Below, piece after piece: positions 44,072-54,300 of a stretch of DNA of 64,000 nucleotides; position 1 is the first letter of the stretch; every line of letters begins with the position of its first letter. The translations under genes and the position numbers were made by a program. A model generated the notes under the pieces. The model was not told where the DNA came from and did not search any database. It saw nothing but the letters and a program-made list of their open reading frames with translations. Origin of the DNA: Bradyrhizobium sp. LHD-71 (GTDB taxonomy: Bacteria > Pseudomonadota > Alphaproteobacteria > Rhizobiales > Xanthobacteraceae); assembly GCF_031157255.1 (NCBI RefSeq), contig NZ_JAVIFX010000006.1:124001-188000 (forward strand), written 5' to 3'.

Positions 44072-45637
44072 TCAGAAATTTGGAAGCTGCGTCACGGCCA
44101 CATTGATGGAGCCATCGGCTTCAGCGACGATACGCAGCGTCTTTGAGTCATAGGCGATGTCGACCAGGCGGACGCCGGTGACCGCGGCGTCGACCTTCAC
44201 GCCTTGATCGTTCTTGCGCAACTCAGCCATCGCTTCGGAGATCTTCACCCGGGCTTCGGCAAGGAATGGCTTCAGGTCGATCGTCGCACGCTCGGCGAGC
44301 GCCTTCTGCATGTAAGGCATCGCCTGACGCGCCGCGGCGCCGAGCAGCCCGAACGCAGCTTCGGATTCCACCGCAAGCTCGACGTCGGCAAGATTGAGTG
44401 TCTGCTGCTCGGAATTGAGCACGGGTCGGCCCCAGACGTGCACTGTAGCGTCGGCGCCGAGGCCGAACCAGCTCGTCTTTTCCTTGGCGTTGACCAGCAG
44501 CGAAATCAAAAGGCGCTCGCCCGACGGCGAGACCGTCGCGGACTTCACCGTGACGGCCACAGGCCCGCTATTGTCCTCGGGAAAGGTGCGGTCCTTCAGT
44601 TGCGCGCTAATGATCTTGTTCACATCCGTGAACGACATGTCGATCGGCACGCCGACATTCACCGTACCCTTGTCGAGCGGCGGCACGATCTGAAGTGCGG
44701 TCGGGAAAGGGCAGTCCGGTTTCGTCTGCGACGTGGTGACGGCGGTCTGTGCCTCGATGCCGAGCATCAGGTTGACGTTGGTGGCGTCGATGCGCGGCTG
44801 TGCTGCGACCGCCTTGGTCGGCTTCATCTCGAGATAGAGACTCGGTAGCCCCGGGGCTGCAGCCGGTAGCGGAATCGAACGGCACATCTTCGTCCATTCG
44901 CGGCGAGCGGTCTGCTCCAGCGTCTGATCATTGCGCGCCTGCTCGCGCAATTTCGCAAGCTGCTCCTCCAGCATCTTGTCCATAAGCGGACGGATCTGAT
45001 CATTGACGTTGAGGCGGACGCCGGATGCATTGAGGTTGGTGTCGGCGAGGCTGATCTGTGCCGCAAGATTCGGATCGACGCGCCAGTTGGGGCTGAGCTG
45101 CGGTCGTGCCTGCACGGCGACATTGGCGAGGATGTCGGCGTTGGCGTTCAGTTCGCGAATGGCGATCCGGCCGACCTGCTCGCCGGCCTTGCCGCCGAAC
45201 ATCTGGCCCACGAGACCCGAGATCGCGCCGCCCGCCTGCTGCGACAGTGACCCCTTGGCGTTGACGGTGCCTGTTACCACGGTCGCCAGCGAAATGGTGT
45301 CGTTGGCGCCGGTCGCCGAAATCGGGCCGCGGGCCGCGGTCCAGTTGATGTCCGCGTTCTGAATCAGTTGCGGGGCGGGGTTGTTGGCCTTGCCGTTGAA
45401 GTTGCGGGGCGCGGCGCGATCGGCGGCGTCGCGGATCGAGGCCAGCGTGATAGCCACCGGCGCCATCACCTTCGAAACGCGCGAAGCAGGCGGTAGCGGC
45501 GGCAATTGCGCAAGCGGGGGCTTCGGCACGTCGCCCGCTGCGCCTTCGCGCGGCGAGATCCGGTCCATGATCCACAAACTGCCAAAGAACGAGATCACCA
45601 GGCTCGCGGTCGCAAGCAAGATTATTCTGAGACGCAT
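44072..45637 (-). CDS. DUF4403 family membrane-anchored protein
   Basis: A 521-residue protein with an N-terminal membrane anchor (about residues 5-24, IILLATASLVISFFGSLWIM) and a large periplasmic part. DUF4403 features are DINWTAARGPISATGANDT, KMCRSIPLPAAAPGLPSLYL and the C-terminal TGVRLVDIAYDSKTLRIVAE. No enzyme motif is visible; the repeated beta-strand organisation suggests a lipid-binding or scaffolding fold, which is inference. Divergent from the VreA-like gene, 133 bp apart. The ATG at 45637 is chosen; a TTG at 45658 is an in-frame alternative. Confidence 0.85.
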   Translation of the reverse strand: MRLRIILLATASLVISFFGSLWIMDRISPREGAAGDVPKPPLAQLPPLPPASRVSKVMAPVAITLASIRDAADRAAPRNFNGKANNPAPQLIQNADINWTAARGPISATGANDTISLATVVTGTVNAKGSLSQQAGGAISGLVGQMFGGKAGEQVGRIAIRELNANADILANVAVQARPQLSPNWRVDPNLAAQISLADTNLNASGVRLNVNDQIRPLMDKMLEEQLAKLREQARNDQTLEQTARREWTKMCRSIPLPAAAPGLPSLYLEMKPTKAVAAQPRIDATNVNLMLGIEAQTAVTTSQTKPDCPFPTALQIVPPLDKGTVNVGVPIDMSFTDVNKIISAQLKDRTFPEDNSGPVAVTVKSATVSPSGERLLISLLVNAKEKTSWFGLGADATVHVWGRPVLNSEQQTLNLADVELAVESEAAFGLLGAAARQAMPYMQKALAERATIDLKPFLAEARVKISEAMAELRKNDQGVKVDAAVTGVRLVDIAYDSKTLRIVAEADGSINVAVTQLPNF

Positions 45638-45748
45638 CCGCGCTTCCGCCAAATCCAATCAAGCGGCGCGACTCTATAGGCCTTCCGCCAGCGATGCCAG
45701 CCATCTGACATGCGAGTGTAACATATGCCGCCTACGGTCAGCCGGGAC

Positions 45749-45766
45749 GTGACAGTTTTGTAAATG
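45749..45766 (-). promoter_or_regulatory. Weak Pho-box-like site in the DUF4403/VreA-like intergenic gap
   Basis: On the minus strand CATTTAC-AAAA-CTGTCAC resembles two PhoB half-sites, the second matching CTGTCAC fully and the first 4 of 7. It faces the DUF4403 gene and ends 4 bp before the VreA-like start. Noted because the Pseudomonas VreARI relatives are linked to phosphate starvation. Confidence 0.25.
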
Positions 45767-45770
45767 TGAG

Positions 45771-46496
45771 ATGCGCATGTTAACGTGGGATGCGCCGTTG
45801 GCCGCGCAAGCCCGCTGCGGCCAGCAGTGCCGCGCATTGATAGTTGGACTTGCGCTGACATTCGGACTTGCGTTGGCCTGCCTCGCGCAGGTTGCGCTCG
45901 CCCAGGAGCGGCGGTTCGACTTCGATATCCCTGCACAACCGCTGGCGAATGCGCTGGAACTGTACGGCGAGGTCACCGGCCGTAACGCTCTCTACAACAG
46001 CAACCTCACTGTCGGTCGTCGCTCGCGGACGGTAAGCGGTCAGCTTTCATCCGGTGATGCGCTTGCAATCCTGCTGGAGGGAAGCGGACTGACCGCGGGT
46101 CATGTGACGCACGATTCGTTCGTGCTGCTGCCTGCGGCAGCTCCTGTGGCCGCCGTCCAATCGTACACGGTCACGCAATACTTCGGTCGAATACAGGCGA
46201 GTCTGCAGAAGACACTGTGTGCAGACAGCGAAGCACGGCCGGGCGGCTATCGGGTTGCCGTGCGGCTGTGGATCGACGCCGCAGGCGACGTGAACCAGTA
46301 TGAGCGGATAGGCTCAACGGGTGCTCCCCGTGCCGATGAAAGCATTGACCGGACACTGCGTCGTTTGCGGATCGGCGGGCCGCGGCCGGCTGACATGGCG
46401 CAGCCCGTCTCGATCGTCATCGTTCCACAGACGTCTGGCCTGACGATGGGCTGCGATCAGCTGGCAAATGGTCGTATCCGGGCCGCTGCGCCATGA
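45771..46496 (+). CDS. VreA-like protein: STN signalling domain plus TonB-like C-terminus
   Basis: A 241-residue exported protein. Residues 24-45 are a signal sequence (LIVGLALTFGLALACLAQ, then VALAQE). The mature part opens with FDFDIPAQPLANALELYGEV, the STN (secretin/TonB short N-terminal) domain, ending about residue 120. The C-terminal part resembles a TonB C-terminal domain (GGYRVAVRLWIDAAGDVNQYERI). There is no beta-barrel, unlike FecA-type receptors, which is the hallmark of VreA. It should pass a signal to the FecR-type protein. ATG overlap of 4 bp with the sigma factor gene. Confidence 0.8.
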   Translation: MRMLTWDAPLAAQARCGQQCRALIVGLALTFGLALACLAQVALAQERRFDFDIPAQPLANALELYGEVTGRNALYNSNLTVGRRSRTVSGQLSSGDALAILLEGSGLTAGHVTHDSFVLLPAAAPVAAVQSYTVTQYFGRIQASLQKTLCADSEARPGGYRVAVRLWIDAAGDVNQYERIGSTGAPRADESIDRTLRRLRIGGPRPADMAQPVSIVIVPQTSGLTMGCDQLANGRIRAAAP

Positions 46497-47008
46497 CCGA
46501 ATCGTCTCTCGCGCTTGTTCGGCGCTTTCTGGTCGATCGCTATGGCGATCTCAAGCAGCGGTTGACGGCGCGGCTTGGATCGTCAGATTTGGCGGGCGAT
46601 GCCTTGCAGGATGCGTGGATCAAGATCGCCCGCATCGACACGGTGGGTGTCGTTCGCAACCCCGGCAACTACATCTTCGGCGTCGCCATGAATGCGGCGC
46701 GCGATCGCATGCGCGACGTAAACAACCGCCATCTGAGCGCGACCGAAATCGATGAGCTGCTTGAGTTTGCCGACGATGTACCCGACCCGTCGCGCACTGC
46801 AGAAGCGCGGTCCGATCTGAGGCTTCTGGAAGGCATTCTGCAGGAACTGTCGCCGCGCCAGCGCGACATCCTGCTTGCCGCCCGCCTGGACGGGACGCCG
46901 CGGCTGGAGATTGCCCGTCGTCTGGGCATTTCACTGCGTCTCGTCGAAAAGGAGCTTCAGCTCGCCCAGGAACATTGTCTTGCGCGTCGCGCCCGGATGC
47001 TGAAATGA
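46493..47008 (+). CDS. ECF sigma factor (FecI/VreI-like)
   Basis: A 171-residue extracytoplasmic-function sigma factor. Region 2 spans about residues 8-75 (LGSSDLAGDALQDAWIKIAR, NPGNYIFGVAMNAARDRMRD). Region 4 is residues 110-165 (LQELSPRQRDILLAARLDGT, IARRLGISLRLVEKELQLA). It overlaps the VreA-like gene by 4 bp (ATGA). It likely directs transcription of the giant exoprotein gene and maybe of this operon. Controlled by the FecR-type protein downstream, by analogy. Confidence 0.9.
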   Translation: MTESSLALVRRFLVDRYGDLKQRLTARLGSSDLAGDALQDAWIKIARIDTVGVVRNPGNYIFGVAMNAARDRMRDVNNRHLSATEIDELLEFADDVPDPSRTAEARSDLRLLEGILQELSPRQRDILLAARLDGTPRLEIARRLGISLRLVEKELQLAQEHCLARRARMLK

Positions 47009-47104
47009 GATGCGGTTTGGGTCGATGAAAAACGTCTTATCATTAGAGAGTGACACAACCGGCGATCAGTCCGTCCGGATGTCTGTCTTTTGCGGCGCAA
47101 GACA

Positions 47105-48214
47105 ATGACCTGCATGAGCGACCGAAACACTGGAGCATTTTCCGGAAAGGTGGACACCGGCTTTCCGCAAGAAGATGCGACCACAAAAAGGAATCCGGAG
47201 CACGTTCCGTTCAACCTGAACGGAATGCGCTCCGGTGTCGATCCCCTGGAGCGAGAGGCGATCGCCTGGGTCCGGCTGTTGACATCCGGTCAGGTCACGA
47301 CTGCGGATGCGGATGCCCTGAAGCTTTGGCGCAACCGGAGTCCGGACCATGCGGCGGCCTTCGCATCGGCGAGCCGGCTGTGGAAAGATCTTGAACCCGC
47401 AGGTCGCTCCTGGCGGCGGCGGCGCGCAGCCTTTTCCTCCACAGCAACGGACGAAGCGCCGCGCCACTCCTCCGTGAGCCGACGTTTTCTGCTCGGCGGC
47501 GGCCTTGCGGCTGCATCTGCGGCGGGGGTCTACGCCGTTGTCAATCCGCCCTTGGGCATGTGGCCGTCCTGGACGGAGTTGCGCGCAGACTACCGGACCG
47601 AAACAGGCGAACAGCGCGATGTGCTGCTGTCGGCCGATGTCTCGATCAAGATGAACACGCGGACCAGCATCGCCGTCCAACCGTCCGACAACGGCACCGA
47701 GCGGGTGGAGTTGATCGGTGGCGAAGCGTCGTTCTCGATGCGTGGGCGCGATGGACGCACGCTCGCCGTTCTGGCGGCCGATCGCTGGATCACCTCCAGT
47801 GCGTCACAGTTCGATGTCCGCCTCGACGGGCGTAGCACACCATCGGTCTGTATCACGTGCCTGCAGGGCAAGCTCAGTGTCGAGCACGGAAACCAAGTAA
47901 CGACAGTCGTCTCCGGACAGCAGCTTCGCTATGATGGCCGTGGTGCCGAATACGTGGAAGCCGTCGATCCCGATGTCGCTTCCGCCTGGCAGCGCGGCGT
48001 CCTGGTGTTCCGCTTTACGCCGCTCGCGGACGCTGTCGACGAGATCAATCGCTACCGTCCGGGACGAATCGTCGTCATCAATCCCGAGATCGCCCGGACT
48101 CCGGTCAGCGGCCGGTTCCGGATCGATAACCTGGATGAAATTCTGAGCAGAATCGAACAGGCGTTTGGCACGAAGGTGCGATCGCTGCCCGGCGGCGTTG
48201 TCTTGCTGAGCTGA
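47105..48214 (+). CDS. FecR-type anti-sigma/sigma regulator (VreR-like)
   Basis: About 369 residues. The cytoplasmic anti-sigma (DUF4880) domain starts at PLEREAIAWVRLLTSGQV. A twin-arginine-type transmembrane signal SRRFLLGGGLAAASAAGVYA follows at about 47477-47536. The periplasmic FecR domain and a C-terminal STN-like end (LADAVDEINRYRPGRIVV...SRIEQAFGTKV) come after. The start is uncertain: ATGs at 47105 and 47114, a TTG at 47090 and an ATG at 47225 are in frame, none with a ribosome site. About 105 bases of a dispersed repeat lie inside the reading frame at the N-terminus. Confidence 0.88.
   Translation: MTCMSDRNTGAFSGKVDTGFPQEDATTKRNPEHVPFNLNGMRSGVDPLEREAIAWVRLLTSGQVTTADADALKLWRNRSPDHAAAFASASRLWKDLEPAGRSWRRRRAAFSSTATDEAPRHSSVSRRFLLGGGLAAASAAGVYAVVNPPLGMWPSWTELRADYRTETGEQRDVLLSADVSIKMNTRTSIAVQPSDNGTERVELIGGEASFSMRGRDGRTLAVLAADRWITSSASQFDVRLDGRSTPSVCITCLQGKLSVEHGNQVTTVVSGQQLRYDGRGAEYVEAVDPDVASAWQRGVLVFRFTPLADAVDEINRYRPGRIVVINPEIARTPVSGRFRIDNLDEILSRIEQAFGTKVRSLPGGVVLLS
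47131..47235. repeat. Dispersed palindromic element, copy 3 (inverted), inside a reading frame
   Basis: Core at 47131-47195 (reverse complement of 10571-10637 and 11911-11977) plus hairpin 47195-47235 with 17 of 19 pairs. The FecR-type frame runs through it without a stop. Either it encodes extra N-terminal residues or the true start is the ATG at 47225, inside the hairpin. Confidence 0.88.
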
Positions 48215-48371
48215 TGCTCGTTGCGACCCGCCCAATCGCGTTCTGACGCGAAGCAAAAAAATCTCGTGCGGGTTTGGAGTCGCTCATTCGTCATCAAGGT
48301 AGGGACTTGTTGATGTCCGGTGGGGCCTGCATGAGCAGTGCGCGGCCTCGTGAATTGTTGGAGAGCTGCCC

Positions 48372-51300
48372 GTGACCGCTCGCGCTTCCGCTTCGCGTCC
48401 GCCAGTCTGCGCGACTGTTACGCGATCCCGCTTAAGAGAACGCGGCCTGCTCCTCGCCAGCGTCAGCGTAGCGGCACTGTTCATGGCCAGCCCGCAGGCG
48501 CTGGCGCGTCCGTTGGGCGGACCGGCACCGGCACCCTCCGCTGCGGCGATCGCGGCGGCGCAATCGGGCGCTCAGGAAGCGGCGCGAGCTGCGCGCGCGG
48601 CCGCCAATTCGCTGAAGCGTGCGACCCTTTCGATCCAGGCGCAGCAGGCGAGCCAACAGGCCGCGCGCGATGCGGCCCGGGCTGCGCTTCAAGCGAACGC
48701 CGTGCCGAACGGCCTGCGGCCGGGCGGCCTGCAGATCGGCATCGGAGTGGTTGGTCCCAATGGAGCCGTCAATACCGAGCTGTGGCAAGGCGCGAAGCTG
48801 CCGACGGAGTTCGCCGATGGCGATCGCGTCAGGGTCAATGTCGAGCAGACCCGGCAGAAGGCGATCCTCACCTGGGACACCTTCAACGTCGGCGGCAAGA
48901 CCGATCTCGCCTTCGACCAGCAAGGTCGCCGCGACTGGGTGGTGCTCAATCGCGTGCTCGGCACGGATGGCCGGCCGAGCCAGATCCTTGGCAACATCAA
49001 GGCTGACGGCGCGGTCTATGTGATCAATCAGAACGGCATCGTCTTCGGCGGTGCGTCGCAGGTGAATGTCGGTGCGCTGATCGCCTCCACCGCGAAGATC
49101 TCCAACGAACAATTCCAGAGCGGCATCTACTCGACGCAGAGGGGCGCCAGCTGGAACCCGAGCTTTACCGATGCGGCGGCGTTGCTTGGCAACGGCGCCG
49201 GCGGCGGTGTCGTCAAGGTCGAGGCGGGTGCGCAGATCGAAACGCATGCGCCGTCGTCGGTGACGTCCGGCGGCGGTTTCGTGCTGCTGATGGGCGGCGA
49301 GGTCGTCAATGCTGGTGCGATCACGACACCCAACGGCCAGACCCAGCTTGCCGCAGGCGACGACTTCGTGCTTCGGCGCGGCTACGGCACTGACCAGAAC
49401 ATCGCCTCGACGACACGCGGCAACGAGATCGCCCCGCTGTTCGATGCCGGGAGCCTTGCCGGACTTGTTCGCAATGACGGTCTCATCTCCAGTCCGCAGG
49501 GCGACATCACCCTGGCCGGCAGAACGATCGAGCAGAACGGCATCCTCGTCGCATCCACGTCGGTCAACACGCGCGGCACGATTCATCTCCTCAATTCGGC
49601 GACCGACGCGCACGGCAGCGTCACGCTGGGCGCCAACAGCGTCACAACCATCATTCCCGAGCTCGAAAGCGAAGAAACCGCACTCAACAGCCAGCGTGAC
49701 GCATTGATTGCGGCTTCGGAGGCAGCCAACCTGCAACGGGCAGGCGCGGCGAGTGGTCCGTTCGATAACCTGTCGCTGCTCGCCGACCGGCTCGATCAGT
49801 CTCGGATCGAGATCGTCACCGGCGGCAACGTGATCTTCAAGGGCAGTGCCTCGGCGGGGAGCGGCTCGGTCACAATCGCGCAGGGCGGGCAGGTGTCCGT
49901 CTCGGCCGGCGGCCGCATTTTCACTGAAAGCGGAGCGACCATCGACGTCTCCGGCGTGCGTGACGTCGTCCTTGCGATGTCGTCGAACAACATCCTGGTC
50001 AACATCCAGGGCAACGAGCTGCGTGACAGCCCGGTCAATCGTGACAATGACTATCTGAAGAACGCCGATGTCTGGGTCGACATCCGTGATCTGATCTATG
50101 TACCGTCGGGAACGGGCGGCTATGAGGGCAACCGTTACTACACGCCAGGCGGGCTGCTCGAAGTCGGCGGCCACCTCGCCAATACCGCGCACACGATCGG
50201 CGAATGGTCGTCGGTGGGCGGCACGATCACCCTGGCGGCGCAAGAGGTGATCGCCCAGCAGGGTTCGATCTTCGACATCTCCGGCGGCTCGCTCAAATAC
50301 GAGGCGGGCTACATCCTGACCTCGAACTTTCTAGGGCCGGACGGGCGTATCTACAACATCAATGATGCCCGCGCCGACATGACGTTCTACGGTCTCGGCC
50401 ACGGCTTCATCCGCAAGAATGAGCGCTGGGGCATCACCGAGGTGTGGACCAGCCCGTTTGGCAAGGGCAGGGTCAGCAGGCGCTGGGAGGACGGCTACAC
50501 GGTCGGCCGCGATGCCGGCACGCTGATCCTGTCGACACCGACCGCGGTATTCGAAGGCGATATCCTCGCCGATGTCGTTCAGGGTTCGCGCCAGACCGAG
50601 GCGCGACCGGATGACGTCGCCGACGGCTATAAGCTCGGCCAGAACCAGACGGCGAAAGCAGGGACGCTCATCCTTGGACAATACGGTGCGCTCGGCCGTA
50701 TGGGGGTCCATGACACCGAGGTGGTGATCGGCGACGTCGCCAACATGACCCAGGGCCTCGACGCCGCCTCCGCCATGCCTGCGGGCCGCACCGGCACGTT
50801 GTGGCTCGACGCCGGCCACCTCAACGACCAGTTGCTCGGCGGACTTGATCTGGCCACAAGCGGCAACATGACGATCGAGAGCGACCTTACGCTCGCCGAT
50901 GGAGGATCCATCGACCTCGTCGCACCCATCATCGACATCCGCACCAATGTCACCGTGCGTGGAGGGCGTGTCAGCGCCTCCAATCAACTGACGACGCGTG
51001 AGCCTCAGGGCGACTCGATCTTCACGAGGGCCACCGATCTGCTCCGGGACGGCATGTCGCGCGTGACGCTGCACAGCGGCGCGACCATCGACACCAGCGG
51101 CACATGGACCAACGCTCTGCGCGATCGAGCCAATCTGCGCGGCCTCGCCTTCATCGACGGCGGCGCAGTCACGTTGCGTTCTTCCGGCGACGTGACGCTG
51201 GAGGAAGGCTCGTCGATCGACACCTCATCCGGCGGCGCTATCCTCGCCGACGGCAAGACCAGGGGCGGCAAGGGCGGGGACGTTGCCCTGCTTGCCGATT

Positions 51301-54300
51301 TCAACGGAGGTGGCGAGGGCGTCCTGACGTTGAACGGCGATGTCCACGGATACGGAGTCGAAGGTGGCGGGACATTGGCGCTGTCGACGTCGGGCCTCGT
51401 GGTCATCGGGGACGCCAGTTACGAGATTGGGTCGACATTGCCGGCCGGCAGCGTGACACCGGCCGATGTGAGGCTGACGGAAGCCTTGTTCATTCCGGCG
51501 GGGACGCCGCTTCCCGCCGCCTACAACCAGACCGTCACCGCGATCGCGGCAGGCGCGACTCTGCCCACCGACGTGCCCTTTGTAACGACGACGATCGCGG
51601 CGGAGTGGGTGGTGCCCGCCGGCGCAGTCAGCATCGCTTATATATTGCCCGGAGACTTCAGGGTGACTGCGGCACCGCCCGGCACCGTCATCCCGGTCGG
51701 CTCGACGGTGCGTGGATACAGCACGCTAACACCGGTCCTGCCCGGCGGCTACGTGCTGCCCGCCAACGTCTTTCCCACGGGCCTGAGGCTGATCGCGCCG
51801 CAGGTCGTGACCTTCATGCCCGGGACGCCCGCGCCGCTGGACGTGACCATCGCGGCCGGAACGGTGATCCGGGCGGGCACGCTTCTGCCGATGGAAGCCC
51901 GGATCGAGCCGTCGGCGACGTTGCATGTCGCCGATGGCCTCCTGAGCCGCGGCTTTTCCAAGTATTCAATCAATGGCGAAAACGGGTTGGTCGTTGCCTC
52001 CGGCGCCATTGTCGCTCCCGTCATGCCCGTCTACCGATTCGACAGCGCGAGCTTTGCGGCGCCGACCGGCAGCGATCCGTCGGCCGCGCTGAGCCTCTGG
52101 CTTCCGGACGCCTTTCGCGCCGATCCGGTGGGGGGGAAGCTGATCCAGCGCGGCGGCGTCGATCTCGAGCTGCTGTCGGGCGGCAGCTTCGGCGGCGACA
52201 CCAAGTGGCTCTCCGGCGGCGGCGTGACGATCGCAGAGGGCGCGTCGATCACCGTCGATCCCGGCCGCAAGGTCACCGTCGCCAGCGGCGGGCAGATCGT
52301 CATCGACGGCTCGATCACCGCTCATGGCGGCGAGATCGCCGTCCTCAACGCCAACCGGTTCAGCAATAAGGACGTCGGCGGACTTTCGGTCTGGATCGGC
52401 GAGTATGCGCGGCTCGACGCCTCGGCTCGGGCGGCGACCGCCGTCGATATCCGGGGGCGGATCTATGGCGTGGTGTCCGACGGCGGCAAGGTCGTGCTCG
52501 GCAGCCGCGGCGGCGAGGACACGCTGTACGAGAACGCCTACTTTTCCGCCGACGCCTATGTCGTGGTGCGCGAAGGCGCGGTGATCGACGTCTCGGGCAC
52601 CAGCGCCGAGCTCGACATCACCACCATCGGAGCGGCGGGACGGAGCACGGTCGCGCGCCGCGCCGTCGCCAGCAATGGCGGCAGCATCGTCCTGGATTCC
52701 TATCAGGGCATCTACAATGACGGCACGATGCTCGCCCGCGCCGGCGGCGCTGGCGCCTCGGGCGGCACGCTGACGATCAATTTCGAAGCGCCAATCTACA
52801 GCCATACTCCCAGCGACATCGTCCCTTCGCGCCTGCAGGCGGGCAGGGCGCTGCGGATCTCCCAGACAAAGCAGCCGAGCGCATTGCCGGCCGCTCTTCA
52901 GGCGGGCGCGGCCCATGACGGCCTGAGGCCCGGCTATGCGAGGCTGAGCGCAGAGCAGGTCGCGGAAGGCGGCTTCGACGACCTGTCGCTGTTCGCACGC
53001 ACCGCCATCGTGTTCGAAGGCGACGTGAACCTCGTCGCGGGCCGCAGCGTCGCGCTGCGCACGGCGGGCCTCTACAATTCCGTCGACGGCGCCCACGCGA
53101 GCGCATCCGCGCCCTATGTGACGCTGGATGGACGGTTCGTGCGCCAGGCTGGACAGTGGCAGGTGCTCCCCTCCCTCCTGCCGGTCTATCCAACGACGGG
53201 GACGCTCGCCGTCCACGGCGGGCTGATCGACGTCGCTGGCCGAATGAACGCCTATGCTGGAAAGCTGACGCTCGACAGCCGGAGCGACCTGCGCTTCTCG
53301 ACATCGACGCTGGCCGTGACCGGCGATCTCGACCTGATCGCGCAGCGCATCTATCCGGTGACCGGCGCCAGGGCGGAACTCTATGCCGGCACCGCGATCG
53401 ATGTTAGCGGCCGGCCGCTGCTTACGTCCGGCACGCAGAATGACGCCACGATAACGATCGCACGCCACGACGATGGGCCGGTCGCGGTGCCCTATTCAGT
53501 GTTCGGCTCGCTCAGCCTGACAGCCGGGACGATCCGGCAAGGCGGCAATCTGCTCGCCCCGCTCGGCGCGATCTCGCTTACCACGGTCGACACGCAGATG
53601 GTGACGCGAGGCCTCGTCGAATTCCTGCCGGGCAGCCTGACCTCGGTCAGCGCCAAGGGGCTCGTCATTCCCTATGGCGGCACGGTGGATGGCGTCAGCT
53701 TCACGGTCGATGGCAGCGAGCCGATCCCCTACGATCTCCTCACCGGAACGATCGTCAAGGATGCCGACGGCAATTACCTCAACAACAGCGCCAGCGGGCG
53801 GCTCGGGATCACCGCGACGGGGCACAACGTCGTCAGCCATTCCGGCTCGGTGCTCGATCTGTCGGGCGGCGGCACGCTGGCGGGCGCGGCCTTCGTCTCC
53901 GGCCGCGGTGGTTCGGTCGACGTGCTGGTCAATGCGCTCGCCGACGCCAATCCCGGCTATGGCTTCAGCAAGTCCGGAAATCCGGTCTATGCCATCGTGC
54001 CGGGCATCGATATCGCGCCGCCGGTGGGCGGCTACTCCACGGCCTGGACCGGCGCGGCGCCGGGCATCGGCGAGCAGATCACGATCCCGGCTGGTGTGCC
54101 GGGCCTGCCGGCTGGCACTTACACGCTCCTGCCGGCGAACTATGCGCTGCTGCCCGGGGCCTACCGCGTCGAGCTCGGCGCGCGCGGGACGACGGGATTT
54201 GCCGCGGCCCAGTCGCTGCCGAACGGGTCCTACATCACGAGCGCGACGCGCGGCGTGGCCACCACCGCAATCGCCGATACTCTGACGACCTCGGCGATCG

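Noticed and set aside
48250-48371. A FecI/VreI-type -35/-10 promoter before the exoprotein gene.
   Set aside because: Expected from the model, but no convincing GGAAAT- or TGTCT-like pair could be picked by eye, so it is not listed.
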